Source of the DNA: Candidatus Dormiibacterota bacterium
Lineage (GTDB): Bacteria; Chloroflexota; Dormibacteria; Aeolococcales; Aeolococcaceae
Reading direction: 5' to 3'
Assembly: GCA_003170875.1 (NCBI GenBank)
Contig: PMYJ01000007.1
Location: forward strand, 1 to 10,750
Length of the DNA stretch: 10,750 nucleotides
The notes under the pieces: model-generated
Told to the model about the DNA's origin: nothing
Seen by the model: only the letters and a program-made list of their open reading frames with translations
Database searches by the model: none
Part shown: piece after piece, positions 1 through 7,220 of the stretch
Position numbering within the stretch: the stretch's first letter is position 1
How the letters are laid out: every line of letters begins with the position of its first letter
Made by a program: the position numbers and the translations under genes

Positions 1-146
1 TGTCAACGGCCATCAGGATCTCCCCAAGTGCGGCCAGGATTTCTCCTCACCCACGGCCAACGAACCTCCCCACTGACGGCCAACTGAGCCCCCCGCGGGC
101 GGCCAAGAAATCTCCCCACCGGCGGCCAACAGATCTCCCCACCCCG
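1..146. repeat. Left-end array of six 23-bp IS21 terminal repeats
   Basis: Six copies of a unit resembling GGCCAnnnnATCTCCCCAC begin (GGCCA) at 8, 32, 55, 78, 101 and 124. The steps are 24, 23, 23, 23 and 23 bp, about two helical turns. The first copy lies in the terminal inverted repeat. IS21 elements are known to carry repeated internal copies of their ends, which are taken to be IstA binding sites; that role is inferred here. The copies diverge in the middle four to six bases but keep the GGCCA and CTCC/CCCC blocks. Confidence 0.85.
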
Positions 147-175
147 TGAGGTGAGCCATCGCCGGTGGGCGCAGG

Positions 176-343
176 TCATCGCCGATAGGCAATCCCTCCT
201 GGTTGTCGGTGGCGAGCGTGCAGCGGGAGCTCGGGGCGTTGGATCACCACGAGGTGCACGAGCCGGCCGAACGCGTGCCATCCTGCGGCCCGCAGAGGCG
301 TGAAAGGGACGGCCCAGGTCTTCTGATACCTGCGCATCTTCAT
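176..343 (-). CDS. Small basic protein, third ORF of the IS21 element
   Basis: A 55-residue ORF not recognised as a known family. Its ATG (complement of 341-343) overlaps the istB stop (complement of 340-342) as ATGA, the same kind of overlap that joins istA and istB, so it is probably translated by coupling as the third gene of the transposition operon. The protein starts MKMRRYQKTW and is rich in Arg, His and Trp/Phe, with a hydrophobic middle (GRLVHLVVIQ, residues 26-35) and a basic C-terminus (IAYRR). No signal peptide or clear membrane segment is seen. It ends just before the left repeat array. It could be a DNA-binding accessory or regulator of transposition, or a chance ORF; the overlap and its fit between istB and the array favour a real gene. 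Function unknown. Confidence 0.5.
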   Translation of the reverse strand: MKMRRYQKTWAVPFTPLRAAGWHAFGRLVHLVVIQRPELPLHARHRQPGGIAYRR

Positions 344-1170
344 CCCCGCCGCCGCGCGGAACTGGGCACGGCCGGTCGTCCGTCATCCGCACCGGTTGGT
401 GTCAGCGGGACCACGCCCAGCCCGGCGCTGGCCTGGGCGAGACGCACGCTGTCGCCACCCGTGACGCAGAGGTGGGCGTGATGGAGCAACCGGTCGACGG
501 TGGCGGTGGCCAGGGTCTTGGGCATCAGCTCGTCGAAGCCGGCCGGGTGGAGGTTGGAGCTGATCGCCACGCTGCGCCGCTCGTAGGCGGCGTCGACGAG
601 GCGGAAGAGGCCCTCGGCGGCATCCCCGGAGACCGGCAGGAGCCCGATGTCGTCCACCACGATCAAGTCGCTGCGCACGATCCGTCCCACCACCTTGGTG
701 ATGGTGTCGTCGACGCGGTGCCGGCGGACGATGGCTCCCAGCCCTTCCAGGGTGAACCAGGCGACGCGCATCCCGGCCTCGACCACTGCCGCTCCGAGAG
801 CCTCGAGGAGCATGGTCTTGCCGGTGCCTGAGGGCCCACACACCACCAGGTTCTCGCGGCGGTGCACCCATTCCAGGGTGCGCAGCGCCGCCTGGGTCGG
901 CGCCGGGATCGAGGAGTCCGCCTCCCGCCAGGCGGCGAAGGTCTTGCCGGTGGGGAAGCCGGCCGCGGTCCGACGGATGGCGGTCGACGAGCGGTCTCGC
1001 CCCCGACGCTCTTCGGTGAGCAGGGCACGCAGGACCTCGGCAGGGTCCCAGCGCTGGGCCTTGGCGGTGGCGAGCACCTCCGGGGCGGCCCGGCGGATGT
1101 GGGGCAGGCGCAGGGTGCGGAGCAGGCTGTCGACGTCCTCGGGGAGGGGTGGGGCGCTGGACGGGATCAC
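340..1170 (-). CDS. istB: IS21 transposition helper ATPase IstB
   Basis: IstB is the AAA+ ATPase of IS21; it binds target DNA and delivers it to the IstA transposase. The protein is 276 residues, within the family's usual 250-280. It has an N-terminal helical region (1-100), Walker A GPSGTGKT at 112-119, Walker B LIVVDDIG at 169-176, a sensor-like SSN at 204-206 and the family's C-terminal DRLLHHAHL motif near 226-234. The start is GTG (complement of 1168-1170), which overlaps the istA stop as GTGA; the reading frame stays open upstream to about 1851 but that extension is only antisense noise inside istA. The stop overlaps the next ORF's ATG. No frameshift or lost motif is seen, so the protein should be functional. 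Confidence 0.93.
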   Translation of the reverse strand: MIPSSAPPLPEDVDSLLRTLRLPHIRRAAPEVLATAKAQRWDPAEVLRALLTEERRGRDRSSTAIRRTAAGFPTGKTFAAWREADSSIPAPTQAALRTLEWVHRRENLVVCGPSGTGKTMLLEALGAAVVEAGMRVAWFTLEGLGAIVRRHRVDDTITKVVGRIVRSDLIVVDDIGLLPVSGDAAEGLFRLVDAAYERRSVAISSNLHPAGFDELMPKTLATATVDRLLHHAHLCVTGGDSVRLAQASAGLGVVPLTPTGADDGRPAVPSSARRRG

Positions 1171-2654
1171 TGGCCGAACCCTTCCCAACTGGCGGTGCCC
1201 GCCTGCAGGGTGGCGGCCTCGCTGGCTCGGTGGAGGGTGAGCACCGACCGCTGGCGATACTGCTCGACCATCGACTCCAGGTCGCCGTCGGCGAAGCGCT
1301 GCCACACCGCCGCGTGTCCCAGCGCCCAGTCCACCGGCTCGGCGCCATAGAGCTTGGCGAGCGACAGGGCGTGAGTCATCTTGGCGCGGACCCGCAGCAC
1401 CCCGGCCTGGCCCGCCTCGGTGAGCCAGTGGTGGGCACCGATGCCGATGGCGAGGAACTCCGCTTCCGCCTCCGTCCTTGCCCGCGGCGTCCGATGCAGC
1501 GGGCCCTCCGGCTGGGGCCCGAAGTGCCGGGGGTCGATGCGGGGATTGCCGGGGGTCGTCCGCTGGTGGCGGGCCACCTCGACGGGCCCCTCCTTGCCGA
1601 CGTGCACGATCACGATCTCGTCGCCGTGCTCGCGCGCCCACACCACTTCGCCCCGCAACTCCTGGGGCACCGAGTACTGACCGAGGTCGAGGTCGATCAG
1701 CGGCAGCTTCGTCCCCACCGTCCGGCTCCTCCCGAAGGCCAGCGTGTACGGCTGGTCCGGCACCCGGTGAAGCCGCGACCGCTCCTCCAGCAGCATCTCC
1801 GCCGGCGCCCGCCGGGTGACCCGATGGGGCCGACCGTTGACCTCGTCGCACAGCTGCTCGCAGGCGGCCGCGACGTCGCCGAAGCGGCCGTACTCATCGA
1901 GCAGGTTGGCGTCGGTCGGGACCAGGTCGGCCTTGGCAATCCGGACCGTCGCCTCCGAGCCGCCCTTCGACTCGGGGTCCGCCACCACACAGGTGGCCAG
2001 GGTCAGACCATAGTGATGCATCCCCGCCACCATCTCGGGGTTGCGGATGGCGATCCCGGCCACGTGATCCAAGCTGACGGTCTTCTCGTTGTCGGTCAGT
2101 GCGTACGTGGGCACCCCACCAAACCGGCGCAGTGTGGTGTCGATGGAGGCGATCACGCTGGGCAGGCTCTTGTCCCAGATCGGCAGCACCACCCGAAACC
2201 GGCTCCAGGCCAGCCAGGCACAGAAGAGCAGGACCAGCCGCCCCTCCACCCGCGGACCGTCGCCGAAGTCGTATTGGAACCATTGCCCGGGCTCCGGGAT
2301 CCAGGGCCGGTACACCCGCCCGTGGGCCAGCTTGCGCCGCCTCTTGGCCTCAGCCACGGCCCGGCGGGTGCTCCGCTCCGACCCCGTGTACCCCAGGCCG
2401 CAGAGCCGCTCGTGGGCGATGTCGGCGCGGATCTTCCCTCTGCTCCGCTCCACCCACTCCTCGATCTTCTCCAGCCACGGGTCCAGCACGTGGCCGCGTG
2501 GGGCCATCTTCCCCACCAGCTGCCCGGCGTCCCGGGCGGCCACGCACCGGGCCACGGTGTGATGGTCACAGCCAGCCAGCTCCGCCGCTCCCCGCAGCGT
2601 GCCGGTCAGGTCGAACGCCTCCAAGATCCGCATGGTCTCCTCACATGACTTCAA
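1167..2654 (-). CDS. istA: IS21 transposase IstA (DDE integrase fold)
   Basis: IstA cuts and joins the element ends. The 495-residue protein has an N-terminal helix-turn-helix region (about 8-45, containing GTLRGAAELAGCDHHTV), a linker, then the RNase H-like rve core. The DDE acids are probably D129 (QYDFGD), D188 (ALTDNEKT) and E234 (KGGSEATVR); the first two are secure, the glutamate is inferred from the family spacing. The C-terminal part (about 300-495) is the usual beta-barrel and basic tail. The start is a TTG at complement 2652-2654, chosen because AGGAGG (complement 2663-2668) lies 8 nt upstream; the internal ATG seven codons later has a site only 3 nt away. A hairpin (2674-2693) lies just upstream of this ribosome site. 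The gene overlaps istB by 4 bp. Confidence 0.93.
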   Translation of the reverse strand: MKSCEETMRILEAFDLTGTLRGAAELAGCDHHTVARCVAARDAGQLVGKMAPRGHVLDPWLEKIEEWVERSRGKIRADIAHERLCGLGYTGSERSTRRAVAEAKRRRKLAHGRVYRPWIPEPGQWFQYDFGDGPRVEGRLVLLFCAWLAWSRFRVVLPIWDKSLPSVIASIDTTLRRFGGVPTYALTDNEKTVSLDHVAGIAIRNPEMVAGMHHYGLTLATCVVADPESKGGSEATVRIAKADLVPTDANLLDEYGRFGDVAAACEQLCDEVNGRPHRVTRRAPAEMLLEERSRLHRVPDQPYTLAFGRSRTVGTKLPLIDLDLGQYSVPQELRGEVVWAREHGDEIVIVHVGKEGPVEVARHQRTTPGNPRIDPRHFGPQPEGPLHRTPRARTEAEAEFLAIGIGAHHWLTEAGQAGVLRVRAKMTHALSLAKLYGAEPVDWALGHAAVWQRFADGDLESMVEQYRQRSVLTLHRASEAATLQAGTASWEGFGQ

Positions 2655-2662
2655 GATCCCGG

Positions 2663-2693
2663 CCTCCTGGAACGGAGGGTCTGGTGACCCTCC
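2663..2693 (-). promoter_or_regulatory. istA ribosome binding site with adjacent hairpin
   Basis: On the minus strand, AGGAGG (2663-2668) is the istA Shine-Dalgarno site. Five bases further upstream is a perfect 8-bp inverted repeat, GGAGGGTC (2674-2681) and GACCCTCC (2686-2693), with a 4-base loop. In a transcript entering from outside the element this would fold beside the ribosome site and could dampen translation, as in insertion sequences that block read-through expression. It might instead be a protein operator. No T-run follows, so it is not a classical terminator. The structure is seen; the role is inferred. Confidence 0.5.
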
Positions 2694-2716
2694 CGAAGGC
2701 CCCTGTCTACGCGACC

Positions 2717-2809
2717 GGGGAGGTCTCGTGGCCGCCAGTGGGGAGTTCCGCTGGCCGTCAGTGGGGAGTTTCTCGGCCGCCTATGGGGAGGTTCTCATGG
2801 CCGCCGACA
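2717..2809. repeat. Right-end array of four 23-bp IS21 terminal repeats
   Basis: Four inverted copies of the left-end unit (GGGGAG...TGGCC) have their GGCC-type cores at 2729, 2752, 2774 and 2798, spaced 23, 22 and 24 bp. The outermost copy ends in CCGCCGACA at 2809 and pairs with the left terminus. The asymmetry (four here, six on the left) is typical of elements whose ends play different roles, but that is inference. Confidence 0.85.
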
Positions 2810-2969
2810 CTCGGTTGAGTCGGTGGCTTTAGCAGGCACAGGTGTTTGGCATCACGGATACGTACGGGGAGAGCGGACCCAGGAGGCCCTGCTCGATAAG
2901 TACCGGCTATCGGCTGCAAGGGTGGCTGAGGACGTGGAGTCGCTGCTCCCCCAACGGTCTCACGCTTGA
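2810..2969 (+). pseudogene. 3' remnant of a gene cut by the IS21 element
   Basis: Right after the IS end, one frame stays open to a TGA at 2967-2969 and encodes about 52 residues with a well-formed, amphipathic C-terminus: TGVWHHGYVRGERTQEALL followed by DKYRLSAARVAEDVESLLP. The alternating charged and aliphatic residues look like a genuine helical protein end rather than noise. There is no start codon context in this frame, which runs into the IS end, so it is probably the tail of a gene interrupted by the insertion; the front part would lie left of the window. The family is not recognised. The next 118 bases to the gdh ribosome site show no gene. Confidence 0.45.
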
Positions 2970-3100
2970 ACCCGCTGATGGTGCTTGTGGAGCTCGGGAA
3001 CGCGGGATCGGGATGAAGTGCATAGACCCTGGCGGTTCTTGTCGAGGGGATAGAGAGCAGTCCGCACGGTAAATGGCGTGGTCGTTTGGAGGTGATCTTG

Positions 3101-4375
3101 GTGGCTGCAGAAACGGTTGTCACAGCGGCGGGGATCGATGATCCCTGGCTCAACGCGCAGCGGCAGTTCGACGCCGCGGCCGACGTTCTCAACCTGGATC
3201 AGGGCGTGCGTTCGATTCTCCGCGAGCCCCAACGCCAGCTGACCGTCAACTTCCCGGTCAAGATGGACGACGGGTCGGTCCGGGTGTTTGAGGGCTACCG
3301 GGTCCAACACAACCTGGTTCGGGGTCCGGCTAAAGGCGGCATTCGCTACCACGCCGAAGTCACGCTGAGTGAGGTCAAGGCGCTGGCGATGTGGATGACC
3401 TGGAAGTGCGCCGCAACTGGGATACCCTTCGGCGGCGCCAAGGGCGGGGTGATCGTTGACCCCAAGCGGCTCAGCCGCAGCGAATTGGAGAGGCTCACCC
3501 GCCGCTACGCCAGCGAGATCTCGGTGCTGATCGGCCCGGAGCGGGACATCCCCGCCCCCGACGTCAACACCACCCCCCAGGTGATGGCCTGGATCATGGA
3601 TACCGTGTCGATGGCGGCCGGCTACTCGGTCCCGGCCGTCGTCACTGGCAAGCCGCTCTCGGTTGGGGGCAGCCAGGGGCGTAACGCGGCCACCGGCCGC
3701 GGGGTGGCGATCGTGGCCCTCCAGGCTTGCCGCCGGCTGGACAGGGAACCCACGGGGTCAACGGTCGCGGTGCAGGGCTTCGGCAACGCCGGGAGCATCG
3801 CTGCCGGACTGATGGCGGACGACGGCTTCAGCATCCGGGCCGTCTCGGACAGCGCCGGAGGCATCTACAGCGAGCAGGGGCTGGACATCAAGGCGGTCAT
3901 CGAGCACAAGCAGCGCACCGGGTCGGTCGTCGGCTTCCCCGGCACCCGGCCGATCAGCAACGCCGAGCTGCTCGAGGCGCCAGTCGACGTGCTCGTCCCG
4001 GCCGCCCTGGAGAACCAGATCACGGCGAGCAACGCGGGGCGGGTCAAGGCCTCGCTGATCCTCGAGGCGGCCAACGGGCCGACCACCCCCGACGCCGACG
4101 ACATCCTGGTCAGGCGCGGGGTGACCGTCGTCCCCGATATCGTCGCCAACGCCGGAGGGGTCATCGTCTCCTATTTCGAGTGGGTGCAGGATCTGCAGTC
4201 CTTGTTCTGGGAGGAGAACGAGATCAACAAACGCCTCGAGCACATCATCACGGGCGCTTTCAACTCGTCCTGGGAGGCATCCAAGCGCCTCGGGGTACCG
4301 CTTCGCCTGGGCGCCTACGCGGTGTCGGTCGAGCGGGTCGCCGAGGCCACCATGGTCCGCGGCATCTATCCGTAG
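3101..4375 (+). CDS. gdhA: Glutamate dehydrogenase, copy 1
   Basis: Catalyses reversible oxidative deamination of glutamate to 2-oxoglutarate and ammonium in the cytosol; the family (Glu/Leu/Phe/Val dehydrogenases) usually forms hexamers. The protein is 424 residues. Visible active-site elements are K78 (KGGIRYH), K102 (MTWK), K114 (GGAKGG) and D154 (PAPDVNT), then TGKPLSVGGSQGR and a Rossmann motif GFGNAGS at 226-232. D250 at the end of the second strand suggests NAD rather than NADP, a tentative reading. The start is GTG 3101: GGAGG (3088-3092) lies 8 nt upstream, and the second copy downstream has the same spacing and the same N-terminal register (MAAETVV versus MAVEAVV). A longer frame from TTG 3086 would overlap the ribosome site. 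No frameshift is present. Leucine or other amino-acid specificity cannot be fully excluded. Confidence 0.9.
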   Translation: MAAETVVTAAGIDDPWLNAQRQFDAAADVLNLDQGVRSILREPQRQLTVNFPVKMDDGSVRVFEGYRVQHNLVRGPAKGGIRYHAEVTLSEVKALAMWMTWKCAATGIPFGGAKGGVIVDPKRLSRSELERLTRRYASEISVLIGPERDIPAPDVNTTPQVMAWIMDTVSMAAGYSVPAVVTGKPLSVGGSQGRNAATGRGVAIVALQACRRLDREPTGSTVAVQGFGNAGSIAAGLMADDGFSIRAVSDSAGGIYSEQGLDIKAVIEHKQRTGSVVGFPGTRPISNAELLEAPVDVLVPAALENQITASNAGRVKASLILEAANGPTTPDADDILVRRGVTVVPDIVANAGGVIVSYFEWVQDLQSLFWEENEINKRLEHIITGAFNSSWEASKRLGVPLRLGAYAVSVERVAEATMVRGIYP

Positions 4376-4443
4376 GAAGTCGGGTTCATCTCATCTGGAC
4401 GGTCTGCCTCTGAAGGTACCAGCGGTGGCGGCAGGGTGGTGGC

Positions 4444-4663
4444 GACTCTCTCGACCACGCGCGGAGCAAGCGCTACACCGGAGGCGTCCTCGGCGTCCGC
4501 GCCCAGCCGTCCTGGAGCGGGCCGGCAGATTCCGTGCACCAGGAGATCCCCGTTCGGGTCGTCGGCTGCCCTTTTCTCGCTCGCGGTGCGGGAGGCGCTG
4601 CTTGAGCGTGACCCGCAGTGCTGGCTCGTGCTGCTCACCGATCGCGACGAGGCGGATCTCGGT
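4444..4663 (+). pseudogene. N-terminal fragment of a BREX type 2 PglZ gene, frameshifted
   Basis: Two adjacent frames read together as the N-terminal part of a PglZ-type protein, the alkaline-phosphatase-superfamily component of BREX phage defence. Frame one (4444-4572) gives GGVLGVRAQPSWSGPAD and IPVRVVGCP; frame two (to 4663) gives SLAVREALLERD and WLVLLTDRDEADLG. Removing one T from the four-T run at 4572-4575 joins them as VGCPFSLAVRE. The order and phrases match what I recall of actinobacterial BREX-2 PglZ N-termini; this is from memory, not a search. After DEADLG the similarity stops, and no catalytic phosphatase domain follows, so the piece is a remnant about 70 codons long. There is no sign of other BREX genes in the window. 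Confidence 0.55.
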
Positions 4664-4966
4664 GTCGACGATTGCCCCCTGCCTGCGGTTGCAGCCACGC
4701 CCGCGGCTGTGGCACCATCTCGCGCCGAAGGGATCGCGAGCCTACAGGGGAGGGCCGCGGCTTCACGCGCTTGGTGCAAAGGGAGGAGTCTGCCCTGCAC
4801 TGCTGGGCTCCAAGCAACCAAGCAGGCTACTCGCTAGTGATTAGGAGCCCAAGTGGGCCCTCGTCGCGCAGGGCTTGCGACGGTAGTCGGCTCGGGCATC
4901 GAGGCTAGTCAGCATGGAGGCCGCCCGGTCCTGAAGAAGGGCCGGCGCGACGAGCATCGTGGGTTA
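4664..4966 (+). other. Gene-free stretch between pglZ fragment and IS110 fragment
   Basis: About 300 bases with open frames on both strands but none with a ribosome site or a recognisable protein pattern. It may hold further decayed pglZ sequence at its left and the non-coding left end of an IS110-family element at its right. Nothing else is seen. Confidence 0.4.
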
Positions 4967-5066
4967 CTCGGGTGGACGAAGCACACCCCGAGCAGAGCCA
5001 CATCGTTGGAGGCCAGCCCCATGTTCCAGCCTATCCGGTACGTCGGTCTGGATGTGCGCAAGGAGT
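4967..5066 (+). pseudogene. 5' end of an IS110-family transposase gene, truncated
   Basis: GGAGG (5008-5012) sits 8 nt before ATG 5021, which opens a frame reading MFQPIRYVGLDVRKE. The YVGLDV-KE pattern is the start of IS110/IS116-type DEDD transposases, where the Asp is the first catalytic residue. After about 15 codons the IS110 pattern ends and a transketolase frame takes over in a different register, so only the 5' tip remains. Just upstream is a hairpin, CTCGGGTG (4967-4974) with CACCCCGAG (4984-4992), one base bulged. IS110 elements encode a structured guide (bridge) RNA in this non-coding region, so the hairpin might be a relic of it; that is speculation. The short match could be chance, but the good ribosome site supports it. 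Confidence 0.5.
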
Positions 5067-7094
5067 TTCGCCTTCCCCGATGGGGGGCGCTGGGCGTTGA
5101 CCTGGGAGGATCTGCTCGGGCTGCGCCACCGGGGCGGGCTTCCAGGCCACGCCGAGATGGCGGGCAAGACCCTCTTCCTCAAGTTCAACACCGGTCCTTC
5201 CGGGCACGGCATGCCACCCGCCGCTGGTGAAGCTCTCGCACTCAAGCTCGCTGGAGCGGCCGAGGTCAAGGTCTTCGCGGTGGAGGGTGAGGGCGGACTG
5301 ACCCCCGGTGGCGCACATGAGACCAAGAACTCGGCGTGGGGTCTTGGCCTTTCCAACCTCGTCTTCCTTGTGGATTGGAACGATTTCGGGATCGATCTTC
5401 GGAGGGCCTCCTCGGTTGTCTTCGGAGGCCCTGACGAGTGGTTCCGGCCGTACGGGTGGCGAGTCCTGGGCACGGAGTCGGGTATGGACTGGGGGCCGGT
5501 GACTCGTACTCTCCTGGAGGTGGTCCATGGGCCGAATCCAGAAGGGGCACCGTCGGCAGCCTGGTTCCGGACGCGTAAGGGCCGCGGGTATGGCAAGTAC
5601 GATGCTCCGTCCCATGGCACGCCGCACGGCCTCAACAGCCCAGAGTTCTGGGCTGTCCGCAAGGAGTTCATGGCTCGCTACGGGGTCACCTATGAGGGTG
5701 TGGACGAGTCCGCCCCCGCCGATCCGGCCCAGCGCACCGCGCAAGCCGAGGCCAATCTCAGGATTGCGATGGCGGTTCTCCGGCGTGACAGCCGGTTGGT
5801 CGAGTACCTGTCCGATCGACTGCTCGCAATCGCGGCCACCGTACCCGATCGAGTGGAGGGCTTCAACCTGGGAGGCCGGGGGGCAGAGACTCTTCTCTGA
5901 TCCACGGCTGACTGACTTCCGCACGTACCCGAAGGAGCTGTACAAGCGGCCCGGAGAGCAGCACCCCAACCGGGCTGCCCTGGGCGCCTGGGGAGCCTGG
6001 GTGAACGCTTTCGCCAAAGCGGAGTACGGGCGACCTCTGTTCATCGTCAGCTCCGCCGACCTCGCTGACTCCACCAACATCAGCGGTTTCGGCAAGGACT
6101 GGGGCAACCAGCCCGGCTGGGGGTGGTACGAGCGAGACCAGAATCCGCGTGGAACGGTGCTGCCGCAGGAGATAACCGAATTTGCCAATGCGGGGATCAG
6201 CGTGGGCCTCGCCAGCGTGAACCTAGCGGATGATCCATTCTCACAGTTCGACGGATTCTGGTCCGCCTGCTCCACCTACGCTGCTTTCAGCTACCTGAAG
6301 TACGGAGAGATGCGCCTCTTCAGCCAACTGGCTCAGGACTGTGATCTGAAGGTGGGCAAGGTGATCTGGGTGGCGGGCCACTCCGGGCCTGAGACAGCCG
6401 AGGATTCCCGCACCCATTTCGGAGTCTTCGCCCCGGGAGTGACCCAGCTATTTCCCGATGGACACGTGATCGACCTCCACCCCTGGGAGTACAAGAGGTG
6501 CCGGTGGTGTTGGGAGCGGCCCTGCGGGCCTCGGCCCCAATCGTCGCTCTCCACCTAACCCGACCGGCCATCGAGCTGCCGGACCGGGTTGCCCTGGGAA
6601 TCCCTTCACACTTCGAGGCGGCGCGCGGTGCTTACGTGATGCGCGATTTTCGGACGGACCGGGCAAGGCACGGCACGGTCTTCATTCGCGGGACGGTAAC
6701 GACTGCGAATCTGGTGTCAGTTTTGCCGGAGTTAGAGCGTTCCGGCCTCAACGTGAAGATTGTCGCCGCCATCAGCCCTCAGCTCTTTGCCCTTCAGGAC
6801 CGGGCTTACCGCGAGGCGACCATCACGGACGCTGATCGCTGGGATGCGATGGCGATCACCAACGGAGCCTTCAAGCTGATGCGGGATTGGGTTGATGGAC
6901 CGATCGCCCGAGAGTATTCGCTGTCCACCGACTGGGACAGCCGTTGGCGGACTGGCGGCAGCCTCGACGAGGTCGTCGACGAGGCTCATCTTTCGGCTTC
7001 GCACATACTCGCCGGCATCGAGCGGTTCGTGAGCGAGCGAGATCAGCGTCGGGCCAAGCTCTCGGTCGTGATGGAGGCGATCCAGAGACAGTAG
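5067..7094 (+). pseudogene. Transketolase-like thiamine-diphosphate enzyme, truncated and frameshifted
   Basis: Decayed gene for a transketolase-superfamily enzyme, which would transfer two-carbon units with thiamine diphosphate. Three segments are visible. 5067-5883 is the diphosphate-binding domain: GPSGHGMPPAAGEA, then GEG at 5286-5294 and, about 29 residues on, the Asn of VDWND at 5379, fitting the GDG-N cofactor motif, plus KGRGYGKYD. 5884-6494 is the pyrimidine domain (LGAWGAWVNAFAKAEYGRPL, WVAGHSGPETAEDSRTH). 6495-7094 is the C-terminal domain. One extra G in the six-G run at 5878-5883 shifts the frame, and a missing base near 6492-6496 (AAGAG where AA-C-GAG is expected) restores it. 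The N-terminal hundred or so residues are absent, replaced by the IS110 fragment. The subfamily is not the classical TktA; its exact substrate is unknown. If both indels are sequencing errors the gene would still lack its start. Confidence 0.75.
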
Positions 7095-7220
7095 CCGCGT
7101 TGCTGCCCGGCCGTTCATGGTTTCGTGGCGGCAAGCGTCCCAAGGATGATCTCGTAGCGGAATCTACGGGCAGACGCGTCGGTAGACCAAATGGCGGTTG
7201 TCTATACGGAGGCGAAGGTC

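Larger units (their letters stand above)
1..2809 (-). mobile_element. IS21-family insertion sequence, apparently complete
   Basis: A copy-paste transposon of about 2.8 kb carrying istA, istB and a third small ORF, all read on the minus strand. The outermost ends are imperfect inverted repeats: the left starts TGTCAACGGCCATCAGGA and the reverse complement of the right starts TGTCGGCGGCCATGAGAA, each followed by a CTCCCC block. The terminal TGT...ACA and the istA-istB order are typical of IS21. The element is slightly longer than the usual 2-2.5 kb because of long repeat arrays and the extra ORF. The left end falls on base 1 of the window, so the left flank and any target duplication cannot be seen. 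The right boundary at 2809 is well defined. Both transposition genes look intact, so the element may be active. The exact left end rests on the match to the right end. Confidence 0.88.

Noticed and set aside
1..146. CRISPR array suggested by regular repeats
   Set aside because: The 23-bp units are contiguous and degenerate with no unique spacers, and inverted copies occur at the other IS end; they are transposon terminal repeats.
1171..1851. Extension of the istB frame upstream of the GTG at 1170
   Set aside because: It overlaps the well-supported istA coding sequence, has low-complexity Arg/Gly/Ala composition and no ribosome site.
1149..2648. 499-codon plus-strand open frame
   Set aside because: It mirrors istA on the other strand; the protein is His/Pro/Gly-rich with no family pattern, as expected of antisense frames in high-GC genes.
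4804..4812. TGGGCTCCA match to the tRNA tail, as a possible second attachment site (a similar TTGGGCTCC lies near 10593)
   Set aside because: Only nine bases match and there is no T-arm sequence upstream in either place; such short GC-rich matches can arise by chance.
5031..6275. 414-codon minus-strand open frame
   Set aside because: Antisense to the transketolase remnant, which has clear domain motifs; the antisense product has none.
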